Shown here one piece after another: positions 35,206 to 43,443 of a stretch of 64,000 bases of DNA. This DNA comes from CAWUKT01 sp963923035 (GTDB lineage Bacteria > Bacteroidota > Bacteroidia > J057 > JADKCL01). The translations under genes and the position numbers were made by a program. The notes under the pieces are model-generated. The model did no database searches. It saw nothing but the letters and a program-made list of their open reading frames with translations, and had not been told where the DNA came from. Numbering within the stretch: position 1 is the stretch's first letter; the number at the start of each line of letters is the position of its first letter. Where the stretch lies: NCBI GenBank assembly GCA_963923035.1, contig CAWUKT010000008.1, positions 62,001 to 126,000 of the forward strand, given 5' to 3'.

Positions 35206-36273
35206 ATGGATCACGGGAAGCAAATAATGATTGTGGGCGGCGGACTGGCGGGCTGCTTTATGGCGGCGGAGTCGTTGCGGCGGGGGCATCGGGTGGTGAT
35301 GTGGGATGCGGCGGAAAAATGGTCCCCGAGTCGGGTGGCGGCGGGGCTGTACAATATCATTACCGGCCGGGTCGCGTCGAAGACCTGGATGGCCGAGACC
35401 TTTCTCGCGTCCCTCGCGGATTTCTTTTCCCAGCCTCCCTTCGATCAATTGGCCGACCTACTGCATCCTCGGCCCATTTATCGCCCCTACAAGACCATCG
35501 CCGAACGCAACGAATGGTTCTTCAAAACCGCCCACTCTGAATTTAAAACGGTGGCCCGTCACCGCCCTGCTCCCTGGTTTCCTGAGCAGGTCCACAATCC
35601 CTGGGGCGGGCTCGAGATCCTCCCCTGCGGCTGGTTGGAAGCTGGGACCTTTATTGAGCGGGTCAAAGCATTGATGCAGGAACATTTTGAGTTTGAGTGG
35701 GTGGCGGAACAAATGGATTATCGGGTCATTGATGCGGCTTCGGGGCGGGTGGATGTCGGGGGAAAAGAAATGGCCTTTGATGAAATCATCTTTGCCGAGG
35801 GCCCCGCTGTGCGCAAAAACCCCTGGTTTGGCGATGTGGACATTCGGCCGCTGAAGGGGCAGGTCCTGGAAATCTCCCTCCCGGGCCTACCGCCGGATTT
35901 TGTCCTGCTCCGAAAAGCCTACCTTGTCCCCCGCGGAATAGACCGATATGTCGTTGGCTCGACCTACGAGAAAGATTTTTCGGACTTAAACCCAACCTCG
36001 GAGGGGATTAGTACGTTGACTGAATACGTACGTACGGCAACACCATTGCCCTTTGAAATCGTCGCGGCCCGGGCCGGAGCGCGCCCTACCACCCCCAATC
36101 GGCGTCCGATATGCGGTCAGCATTCGGATTACCCGTCTTTGTTCATTTTTAATGGACTGGGAACCAAGGGTGTATTGCAAGCTCCGTGGACGGCCGGCCA
36201 CTTTCGGGATTGGCTGGACCATCGAATTCCAGCATTGCTTCCTGATGTCGCATTGGAACGATTGGGGAAATGA
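35206..36273 (+). CDS. FAD-dependent oxidoreductase of the DAO (amino acid oxidase) type
   Basis: The 355 residues begin with a Rossmann FAD motif (IMIVGGGLAGCFMAAESLRRGHRVVMWD). They end with the matching C-terminal FAD loop (GARPTTPNRRPICGQHSDYPSLFIFNGLGTKGVLQAPW), and a GPAVRKNPWF segment lies between. This is the glycine/D-amino-acid oxidase or MnmC-C-like family, but no methyltransferase domain is attached. The substrate is unknown. It is divergent from the MBL hydrolase gene, sharing a 39-base upstream space, and 46 bases ahead of the large TolB/barrel gene. Confidence 0.85.
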   Translation: MDHGKQIMIVGGGLAGCFMAAESLRRGHRVVMWDAAEKWSPSRVAAGLYNIITGRVASKTWMAETFLASLADFFSQPPFDQLADLLHPRPIYRPYKTIAERNEWFFKTAHSEFKTVARHRPAPWFPEQVHNPWGGLEILPCGWLEAGTFIERVKALMQEHFEFEWVAEQMDYRVIDAASGRVDVGGKEMAFDEIIFAEGPAVRKNPWFGDVDIRPLKGQVLEISLPGLPPDFVLLRKAYLVPRGIDRYVVGSTYEKDFSDLNPTSEGISTLTEYVRTATPLPFEIVAARAGARPTTPNRRPICGQHSDYPSLFIFNGLGTKGVLQAPWTAGHFRDWLDHRIPALLPDVALERLGK

Positions 36274-36319
36274 AATTGCCTGTTTAGGTCCGCCGGAATT
36301 TCGTATTTTGTTAGTTAAC

Positions 36320-39300
36320 ATGAAGCAATTCGTTCCATTCATATTCCTCTGCCTGCTATTTCCAACCGCATTGTTGGCGCAAAACAATATGTTGGGCTCT
36401 CAAAACGTGCCCACAGCCAGCGATTTTGATTGGAAAAACCTCAGCACCGACAACTTCGACATCCACTACCACGGTGGAGACCCGGTTCTGGCGGCTCAAG
36501 CCGGCAAGATGGCGGAGGAAGCGTTGTGGGACATTTGCAAGACCCTCGACTACAAAAATCGATCCCGGTACGCCCTCTACATTTTCCTGAGCCCCTCCGA
36601 TTACGCCCGCTCCAACATGAGCACCATCGACCGGCGCTTCAAGGAAGGCGGCGTAACCCCCCTCCGCAACAATACCATCCCGATCATTTTCCCCGGCACC
36701 ATCCACCAATTCCAACGGGAAATCAAGCGCGAAGTCGCCCGCCTCGCCATCGAGGACTATTACTATGGCGGCTCCGTCCAATTGTCCATCCAAAATACCC
36801 TGCTTCTTTACCTTCCCGATTGGTATATCGATGGGTTGACCGGCTTCCTGGGCGAAGGTTGGACGCTGGAAGATGAATTGTGGCTGGGTTCCCTCGACCA
36901 CTCCGAATTGCTGGACCTCGCCCTTGAAGGCCATAGCCCGCTGCACGTCCGGGCCCGCAAGTCCATCTTTTACTTCATTGTCTCCCAGTACGGCGAGGAC
37001 AAATTGAGTGAAATCTTCTACATGACCCGGCTGACCCGTTCGGCTGAAGATGGTGTGATCCACGTATTGGGTATCACCCTGAAGACTTTGACTGAGCGCT
37101 GGCGCGAATTTGTGGTGCAGCGCCTGACCGAGTTGAAGACTTTCCGCACGGAAACGACGGAAATCGGCAAAGAAATTGAGATTGATCCGAAAGATCGGAT
37201 TTTGGGCTATGCCCAAAATCCGGTCGACAAGCAGGTGGCCCTGCTCCTCGAACAAGAAGGCCAGCAACGGCTGGTGATCCGCGACCTCGACACGGGCCTG
37301 GACACGCCGACTCCGATCACGGGCGGCTTCCCGACCCGTCAATTTGACCAGTTTTACCTCCGGCTCCCCGTCGAGTGGAGCCCCAATGGGAACCAGATCG
37401 CCGCGGTGGTCTACCAAGACGGTGCCGAAGTCCTCGCTTTCTACAATGTCGAATCCGAGGAAGCGGTATACACTTCGTTCGAAAACCGGCTGGACCGCAT
37501 CATCGAGATGAATTGGTCCCACGATGGCCGGCAATTGGTCGCCAGTGCCCTCAAAAGCGGCAATGTCGATCTCTACCGCTTCTCTCCCGGTGCGGCTGGT
37601 TTCAAGCCCCTGACCCAGGATGGCTTCGAAAACCTGTCTCCGGTGTGGAGCCAGGACGACCAGCGGGTTTATTTCGCCTCCAATCGCCTGAACGATACCA
37701 TTGCCAACAAGGACATCCGGTTTGATGTCTACCAAAAGCATTTTGATGTCTGGGAATTGAACCTCGAGGACCAGTCCCTGCGCCGGGTCACTGAGCTGCC
37801 GCTGTCGGACCAGTTCCCGGTAGCGGCGGTCAGCAGCTTTGAGCTGCTGGTCCGGACCAGCGAAAACGGCATCTACAACCTCGAAACTTTCAATGTCTTC
37901 ATCGGCGAACGGGGCGATCACTCCAATGTGAGCTATGGCTTCCAATCCGTGGATTTCACCGAGCGGAACCTGTTGTATGCGGTTCCCTTCGAAGGCAAAC
38001 TCAAGCTGTACCAGAGCGACCTGCCCACGGTGATGACCGAGGACGCGCGCGTACGGACCTCTTACCAGGCCCTCGTCCAACGGATTGAGGACCGGAAAAT
38101 CCGCGCTGAGCAGCGCAAGCAACGGCTTGATTCCCTGAACCGGGTCCGTCAGGATTCCATCGACAACCTGCCTCCGATCATGCAGGACACGACTACGGCA
38201 AAGGAGGACAAGCCCTCGGGACCCCCGCAGGTCAAGTATTATGTTTTCGATGAGGAAGAGGAAAAGCCCCGGGCGACGCGCCGTAGCTACCTCCGCTCCC
38301 GGCAATTGCTGAAGAAAAAGGAGCCCACCAAGCCGGATTTCAATGAGATCAAGTACCAGTCTGCGTCCAAGAGCAAAACGACCTGGACGAGTGACCAGGT
38401 AAAGGTGCGGTTTGGGTACGATCCGGTGTTTAGGTTGAGTCTGGGTCTGGAAGCCCGCTTGAAGGACCAAACGGGTGACCGGACCATAGTTGCTGGCTGG
38501 CGGCCCTATTTGCTGGCCCGGAGCAGCGATACCTATTTCTATTTTCAGAACAACAAGCACAAGATCGACTACCAGATTGGCGCGGATCGAATTTCCCGTT
38601 ACCTCTTCCGGGACGGCTTTTCTTCCCGCTTCAATACCAGCATGGTCACCGGTAATGCTGTCTTGCCGCTTTCCCGCTACCTCAGCGTCGGCGCGGGCGT
38701 CCACGCGGCCTATGTCAACCGTCAGAATGTCAACATCATCATTCCCAAGGAAATCGATGGCGACGATGTCTACGCCGGAGCTCGTCTGAACGTGACTTAC
38801 GACAAGACCCGTCAGGTAGAGAACTTCATTCAGGAAGGCTTCTTCGCCAATTTCCAGGCGTACAATGCGTTCTCAGCCCGGAGCACCCAAAACGATTTTG
38901 TGACGGCACGGATGGATCTGCGGAAGTATATTCCGGTCAAGAAGGCGGTCTTTGCGACCCGTTTGTCCGCTGCGTGGAGCAGCGGCCCCAATCCGCAGCA
39001 GTTCTTCCTGGGCGGTACGGACGAATGGCTGTTCAGCAGCTTCAACAACATGAATGATTTCCCGCTGGAACAGCGTTCCCTGAGCAGCTTCCGCTACATG
39101 GAATATGTGACGCCGGTCCACGGCTTCCGCTTCAATTCCCGCAATGGCTCCAAGTATGTGGTTGCCAACGCGGAATTGCGTTTGCCCCTCGCCCGGATGT
39201 TCCGGAGCTCCCTCAATACCAATCCATTGTACAATGTCCAGCTGATTCCCTTCTTCGACTTCGGTACGGCCTGGGATACGGGCAACCCGCTGTCCCAGAA

Positions 39301-39505
39301 GAATCCGATCGACACCGAGGTGTACAATGTCTACCCGCTGAACATCACGGTCCAGACCTTGAAAAGCCCCTTCATCATGGGCTTCGGGGCGGGATTGCGG
39401 ATGATGTTGCTGGGCTACCAGATCCGGGCGGACCTCGCCTGGGGCGTGGAAGATTATACTGTGTTGAGACCGCGGCCTCACCTATCTTTGGGGAAAAATT
39501 TCTAA
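36320..39505 (+). CDS. Large envelope fusion: peptidase-like domain, TolB-like propeller and beta-barrel
   Basis: The ATG at 36320 starts a signal peptide (FVPFIFLCLLFPTALLAQ); an open frame continues farther left but overlaps the previous gene. The mature 1040 residues have four parts. Residues about 30-270 are a gluzincin-like domain with the family-typical LPDWYIDGLTGFLGEGW but with the HExxH position occupied by R137-E-V-A-R141, so catalysis is unlikely. Residues about 290-590 are a TolB-like propeller with RLPVEWSPNGNQIAAVVYQ-type blades. Residues about 660-700 are a charged linker. From about 700 to the end is a BamA/Omp85-like beta-barrel ending LSLGKNF. The function is unknown; placement across the outer membrane is inferred. 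Confidence 0.78.
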   Translation: MKQFVPFIFLCLLFPTALLAQNNMLGSQNVPTASDFDWKNLSTDNFDIHYHGGDPVLAAQAGKMAEEALWDICKTLDYKNRSRYALYIFLSPSDYARSNMSTIDRRFKEGGVTPLRNNTIPIIFPGTIHQFQREIKREVARLAIEDYYYGGSVQLSIQNTLLLYLPDWYIDGLTGFLGEGWTLEDELWLGSLDHSELLDLALEGHSPLHVRARKSIFYFIVSQYGEDKLSEIFYMTRLTRSAEDGVIHVLGITLKTLTERWREFVVQRLTELKTFRTETTEIGKEIEIDPKDRILGYAQNPVDKQVALLLEQEGQQRLVIRDLDTGLDTPTPITGGFPTRQFDQFYLRLPVEWSPNGNQIAAVVYQDGAEVLAFYNVESEEAVYTSFENRLDRIIEMNWSHDGRQLVASALKSGNVDLYRFSPGAAGFKPLTQDGFENLSPVWSQDDQRVYFASNRLNDTIANKDIRFDVYQKHFDVWELNLEDQSLRRVTELPLSDQFPVAAVSSFELLVRTSENGIYNLETFNVFIGERGDHSNVSYGFQSVDFTERNLLYAVPFEGKLKLYQSDLPTVMTEDARVRTSYQALVQRIEDRKIRAEQRKQRLDSLNRVRQDSIDNLPPIMQDTTTAKEDKPSGPPQVKYYVFDEEEEKPRATRRSYLRSRQLLKKKEPTKPDFNEIKYQSASKSKTTWTSDQVKVRFGYDPVFRLSLGLEARLKDQTGDRTIVAGWRPYLLARSSDTYFYFQNNKHKIDYQIGADRISRYLFRDGFSSRFNTSMVTGNAVLPLSRYLSVGAGVHAAYVNRQNVNIIIPKEIDGDDVYAGARLNVTYDKTRQVENFIQEGFFANFQAYNAFSARSTQNDFVTARMDLRKYIPVKKAVFATRLSAAWSSGPNPQQFFLGGTDEWLFSSFNNMNDFPLEQRSLSSFRYMEYVTPVHGFRFNSRNGSKYVVANAELRLPLARMFRSSLNTNPLYNVQLIPFFDFGTAWDTGNPLSQKNPIDTEVYNVYPLNITVQTLKSPFIMGFGAGLRMMLLGYQIRADLAWGVEDYTVLRPRPHLSLGKNF

Positions 39506-39511
39506 ACGCCT

Positions 39512-40438
39512 TTGAACCCAACTACGCGGAGTCTGATCGGCTCCCACTTAGCGCTGACTTCCGTAGCGATCTTCTACGGGGTGAATTACTTCACCATCAA
39601 GTGGACCTTTGCGGATGGCCTCAACAATTTTGAGGTCTTGGGAGTCAGAACGGCTGTTGCCACCTCGGTCTTTTTCCTGTTCCACTTTTTTACGATTCGG
39701 GAAAAAATCCAGCAAACCAAGGACTATTTGCTTCTGGCCATCTGTGGTTTGTTTGGAGTGGCGATGAACCAGACCTTTTTCCTCTGGGGCATTTCCCTCA
39801 CCAGTCCCATCAATGCTTCGGTATTGATGATCACCGTCCCGATTTTCGTGTTTTTGCTGGCGTGGGGATTGAAGGAAGAGAAAATGACCCTGCAAAAGCT
39901 GCTGGGCTTGCTCCTGGCGGGTGGGGGAGCTCTGGGACTGGTGCTGCTGCGGGAACCGAGTGGCGGAAACAGCACCTCCAATTGGCTGGGCGACCTTTTC
40001 ATCGTGATCAACGCCTGCTCTTACGCGGCGTATTTGGTCCTTGTTCGCCCCCTCATTCTCCGCTACAATGCCTTCACCATCGTCAAATGGATTTTCCTGT
40101 TTGGCGGCGTTCCCAATATGATCCTCGGATCGTTTTTCTTCCAGGCGGATCATTGGGCCCAGATCAGCAACGACGGCTTGTTTGGCTTGATTTTCCTGAT
40201 CCTCGCCGCTACCCTGGGGGCCTATTTCCTGAATGCCTGGGCCATGAAAACGCTCCCTTCCTCCTCGGTGGGAATTTATATTTACGTCCAACCGGTCTTT
40301 GTGACCCTCCTGACCGCTTTTCAGCAAAGCGGCGGACTGAACCTGGTGAAAATTCAGTTTATTTTGTTGATCTTTGGAGGCGTATTCCTGGTGACCGCCA
40401 GAAGGCGATTTCTGCAGTTGAGAAGGGATAAGTTGTGA
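39512..40438 (+). CDS. EamA/DMT-superfamily transporter
   Basis: The 308-residue protein has about ten membrane helices in two homologous EamA halves (VAIFYGVNYFTIKWTF in the first, WLGDLFIVINACSYAAYLVL in the second). It ends in a short cationic tail. DMT members export amino acids, nucleobases or other metabolites or exchange nucleotide sugars; specificity is not visible. The start is TTG at 39512, 6 bases after the preceding stop. The next in-frame ATG would truncate the first helix. Confidence 0.88.
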   Translation: MNPTTRSLIGSHLALTSVAIFYGVNYFTIKWTFADGLNNFEVLGVRTAVATSVFFLFHFFTIREKIQQTKDYLLLAICGLFGVAMNQTFFLWGISLTSPINASVLMITVPIFVFLLAWGLKEEKMTLQKLLGLLLAGGGALGLVLLREPSGGNSTSNWLGDLFIVINACSYAAYLVLVRPLILRYNAFTIVKWIFLFGGVPNMILGSFFFQADHWAQISNDGLFGLIFLILAATLGAYFLNAWAMKTLPSSSVGIYIYVQPVFVTLLTAFQQSGGLNLVKIQFILLIFGGVFLVTARRRFLQLRRDKL

Positions 40439-40511
40439 ATAAGTTTTTCGCTCTTTCTCAGTGAAATGCAGGAAATTATCATCAGTACACGCTATTTGCA
40501 TAGGAGTCTGA

Positions 40512-41927
40512 ATGGAAAACTATGATAACCCCTACGAATGGGGTGACCAGAGTGAGCAGTGGATTAAAAAAGAGGCCCGCCGGTTCGAAGAGATGCTGGG
40601 TAATGGCTCATTTGTGTTCTTTGATTTGATGACGCTGGAAGAAATCTATTTCCATTATATGCGTCACCACAAGTTTCACAAAGCACTGCAACTCATCAAC
40701 TTCGCTTTGCGTCAACATCCGTCTTCGGACGAGTTGTACTTCAGGCGTGGTGCCATCTTCCTTGAACTTGGTAAGCTGGAAGAGGCCCGTCGCGACGTTG
40801 AGCGCGTGATGGCTACGAATCCCTACGAAGTAGAATACGTGTTCCTGAAGGCTGAAATCCTCAGCCGGGAAGGCCAGCACGACCGGGCCATCAACCTCCT
40901 GCGCCATTTGCAGGAACGGTTGGAAGACCCCGCCGATGTGTACTTTCACATGGGTACCATCTCCACTGGCGCCGGCCAGTGGGAAGCGGCCGAGGAATAT
41001 TTCCGTCAGGCCCTGACCTCCCGTCCCGACTTCGAAGAAGTCGTCTACGAACTCGCTTTCATCCTCGAATCCCAGGAAAAACTCGAAGAGGCCATCGACC
41101 TCTACCAGGACTACCTGGACCGCCATCCGTTTTCCGAGGCGGTTTGGTACTACCTGGGCATCATCTACTCCAAGGTGGGCCTCTACGAGAAGGCCATCGA
41201 CGCCTACGACTACTCCCTGGCCATCGAGGAAGCCTTTGCGAGCGCCTGGTACAACAAGGGCAATGCCTATATGGAACTGGAGAAGTTCGACGAAGCGCTG
41301 AAATGCTTCCTCGAAGCCTCCGTCCACGAAAAACCCGACCTCGCCCTCCACTACAACATCGCCGAATGCTATGAGCAATTGGGCGATTACCGGATGGCGG
41401 GCAAGTACTACCACAAATGCACCGACAGCAGTCCTGAATATACCGAAGCCTGGTTGGGCCTGGCCTATTGCATGGAGGCCCAGCAGCGGTACATGGAAGC
41501 GATCCATTACTACCGCAAGGTCCTCGGCATCGATCCGAATCATTTTGATGGTTGGGTGGCTGTGGCTTCCTGCGAATACCGCTTGGGAAATGCCTACGCC
41601 GCCTACGAATCCATTGAGCAAATCCTCCGAATCAACCACAAGGACCTCAAGTTTTGGCAGGATTGGGGCGAAATGCTCTTCCACGACCAGAACCAGGAGG
41701 GCGCCATTGCGTTTCTGGAGCAAGGGATTCGTTTGAATCCTGGTTTTGCCGAGCTCTACTTCCAGATCGCGGGCTATTATTTCCGCCAGGAGGACTTCGA
41801 ACAGGGCTTTGTTTTCCTGGAAAATGGACTGTTGCTGGACCCTTCCAAGCATTACCTATTATTTCATATCTTTGCCGACCTGAACGAGGTCCCGGCCGTG
41901 AGGGATCTCATCGCCCAATATATGTAA
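40512..41927 (+). CDS. Tetratricopeptide repeat (TPR) protein
   Basis: The 471 residues have no signal peptide or membrane segment and consist of about 12 TPR units. Clear examples are YFRRGAIFLELGKLEEARRDVE, YFHMGTISTGAGQWEAAEEYF, WYYLGIIYSKVGLYEKAIDAYDY, AWYNKGNAYMELEKFDEALKCFL and ALHYNIAECYEQLGDYRMAGKYY. A cytosolic scaffold or adaptor role is inferred. The ATG is preceded by AGGAG at about 40502-40506, one of the better ribosome sites in this window. The next gene starts 4 bases after the stop, so it is in one operon with phosphosulfolactate synthase. Confidence 0.9.
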   Translation: MENYDNPYEWGDQSEQWIKKEARRFEEMLGNGSFVFFDLMTLEEIYFHYMRHHKFHKALQLINFALRQHPSSDELYFRRGAIFLELGKLEEARRDVERVMATNPYEVEYVFLKAEILSREGQHDRAINLLRHLQERLEDPADVYFHMGTISTGAGQWEAAEEYFRQALTSRPDFEEVVYELAFILESQEKLEEAIDLYQDYLDRHPFSEAVWYYLGIIYSKVGLYEKAIDAYDYSLAIEEAFASAWYNKGNAYMELEKFDEALKCFLEASVHEKPDLALHYNIAECYEQLGDYRMAGKYYHKCTDSSPEYTEAWLGLAYCMEAQQRYMEAIHYYRKVLGIDPNHFDGWVAVASCEYRLGNAYAAYESIEQILRINHKDLKFWQDWGEMLFHDQNQEGAIAFLEQGIRLNPGFAELYFQIAGYYFRQEDFEQGFVFLENGLLLDPSKHYLLFHIFADLNEVPAVRDLIAQYM

Positions 41928-41931
41928 TGCA

Positions 41932-42693
41932 ATGAAGCCTGAACTGAAGCACCTCCCTCCCCGGAGTTCTCAACCTCGCACCACGGGTGTGACCATGTGC
42001 ATGGACAAAGGTCTCTCCGCCCGCCAGGCCGAGGACCTCGTAGATGTGGCTGGCCACATCGTCGACGTCATCAAGTTGGGATTTGGGACGGGGTATGTCA
42101 CCCCGAACCTGGACAAGAAATTGGCCGTGTACCGCGAAGCGGGAATTCCCTACTACTTCGGAGGCACCATGTTCGAAGCCTTCCTCATGCGGGACCAGTT
42201 CGACGATTACCGTCGCATGGCCTCGGCCTACCAAGCCGAGTTCGTAGAGGTCTCCGACGGAAGCATGGACATCGAGCGGGGCCGCAAATGTGAGTTCATC
42301 ACCGAATTGGCGAAGGACTTCAAGGTCCTGTCCGAAGTCGGGAGCAAGGACAGCTCAGTCGTGATCCCGCCTTATAAGTGGGTGCAGTGGATGAATGAGG
42401 AACTGGAAGCAGGAGCCTGGAAGGTGATCGCAGAGGCCCGCGAAAGTGGCACTGTAGGGGTCTTCCAAAAATCCGGCGAGGCCCGCCGGGGATTGGTAGA
42501 CGAGATTGTTCACCTCGTGCCCAACGACAAAATCTTGTGGGAAGCGCCCCAAAAGGCCCAGCAAGTCTGGTTCATCAAGAAATTTGGCTGCAACGTCAAC
42601 CTCGGAAACATTGCCCCCCATGAATTGATCCCCATGGAAACCCTTCGCTTGGGACTCCGGGGCGATACGTTCTATACGTTCCTGGAAGACTGA
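41932..42693 (+). CDS. comA: Phosphosulfolactate synthase
   Basis: The 253-residue protein matches the ComA TIM-barrel family end to end: PRTTGVTMCMDKGLSARQAEDLVDVAG, IVDVIKLGFGTGYV, YYFGGTMFEAFL, VEVSDGSMDIERGRKC, VLSEVGSKD and WFIKKFGCNVNLGNIAPHELIPMETLRLGLRGDT. The enzyme adds sulfite to phosphoenolpyruvate to give (2R)-phosphosulfolactate. That reaction starts archaeal coenzyme M synthesis; bacteria use homologues to make sulfolactate or related sulfonates. No other sulfonate gene is adjacent; it follows a TPR protein gene by 4 bases and ends against the convergent rhodanese gene. The physiological end product here is unknown. Confidence 0.9.
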   Translation: MKPELKHLPPRSSQPRTTGVTMCMDKGLSARQAEDLVDVAGHIVDVIKLGFGTGYVTPNLDKKLAVYREAGIPYYFGGTMFEAFLMRDQFDDYRRMASAYQAEFVEVSDGSMDIERGRKCEFITELAKDFKVLSEVGSKDSSVVIPPYKWVQWMNEELEAGAWKVIAEARESGTVGVFQKSGEARRGLVDEIVHLVPNDKILWEAPQKAQQVWFIKKFGCNVNLGNIAPHELIPMETLRLGLRGDTFYTFLED

Positions 42694-43158
42694 TCAGCGC
42701 TCCAAGGGCAGGCCGGCACCGCGCCACTGCCCTACACCACCAATAAAATTATACACTTCGACGAAGTCGAGCCCCTGCAATTCGCGGGCGGCCCGACTGG
42801 ATCGTCCCCCCGACTGGCAGTAAATGGCGACCGGGCGCTGGGGATCGAGCTGCTCCTGGACGAGTTGGGCGAAGTTGGGATCGTGGACATTGATCGCGAT
42901 GGCGCCTTTGATGCGCCCGGCGGCCACTTCTCCCGGTGTCCGGACATCCAGGACCTGGACCCGCTCGTCCTTCCGCAACTCCTGAAATTTATCCAATTGC
43001 ACCTGCTCCAAGATCGGGCCCTGGACTGCTTCGACCGTTTCATCTTCCGGGGAATTCGATTCGGTGGATTGTCCATTGGTACAACCCGCCATGACCACCA
43101 CCAACAACAAGGTCAGCCAGGTAGCCGGGCGAAAGAAATTACGCTTGGGGTTCTTCAT
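42694..43158 (-). CDS. Rhodanese-domain lipoprotein
   Basis: The 154-residue product starts with a lipoprotein signal (LLLVVVMAGC; lipobox MAGC). The single rhodanese domain has VQVLDVRTPGEVAAGRIKGAIAINV, the active-site loop YCQSGGRSSRAA and the C-terminal FIGGVGQWRGAGLP. The loop Cys is the sulfur carrier. The protein would be envelope-anchored and could transfer persulfide sulfur or handle periplasmic thiols. The ATG at 43158 overlaps the DUF6132 gene by 20 bases; the two are frequent companions in Bacteroidota by my recollection, which should be checked. Confidence 0.9.
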   Translation of the reverse strand: MKNPKRNFFRPATWLTLLLVVVMAGCTNGQSTESNSPEDETVEAVQGPILEQVQLDKFQELRKDERVQVLDVRTPGEVAAGRIKGAIAINVHDPNFAQLVQEQLDPQRPVAIYCQSGGRSSRAARELQGLDFVEVYNFIGGVGQWRGAGLPLER

Positions 43159-43381
43159 CGGGATTTGCTTGGGGTTTCTTTTTCTTCGGTTCAAAAATCG
43201 CAGCCACACCCAATCCAATGAGCCCGCCCCGCACCAAACTCCATTTCCAACTGGAATCAATGGGACAGCTGTCGGTACAGCCCCAGAATTGCCAGTACAC
43301 GAACCCTCCGACCAGCCCCAGTCCGAGAAGACCGGCGTAGACGTAGAGGTAACGGTTGAATGGTTTTTTCTTTTTCTCCAT
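43139..43381 (-). CDS. DUF6132-type small membrane protein
   Basis: The 80 residues have two membrane helices (LYVYAGLLGLGLVGGFVYWQF and VRGGLIGLGVAAIF). Between them is a CTDSCPIDSSW motif, the Cys-x-x-x-Cys-Pro-Ile-x-Ser pattern of DUF6132. A cytosolic Lys/Pro/Gln-rich tail follows. The Cys pair beside a rhodanese lipoprotein suggests a sulfur or thiol function, as in YeeE-like sulfur carriers; this is inference. The gene overlaps the rhodanese gene by 20 bases and follows kmo by 62 bases on the same strand. Confidence 0.75.
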   Translation of the reverse strand: MEKKKKPFNRYLYVYAGLLGLGLVGGFVYWQFWGCTDSCPIDSSWKWSLVRGGLIGLGVAAIFEPKKKKPQANPDEEPQA

Positions 43382-43443
43382 ACTTCTTCAACGAAACTGA
43401 AGGCAAAGCTAGTGGATTGGGGAGCTTGCGCGGGCAACTCAGG

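Noticed and set aside
36356..38704. 782-codon minus-strand open frame opposite the peptidase-like/TolB/barrel gene
   Set aside because: The plus-strand product has a signal peptide and coherent domains; the minus frame is a low-complexity shadow caused by GC bias.
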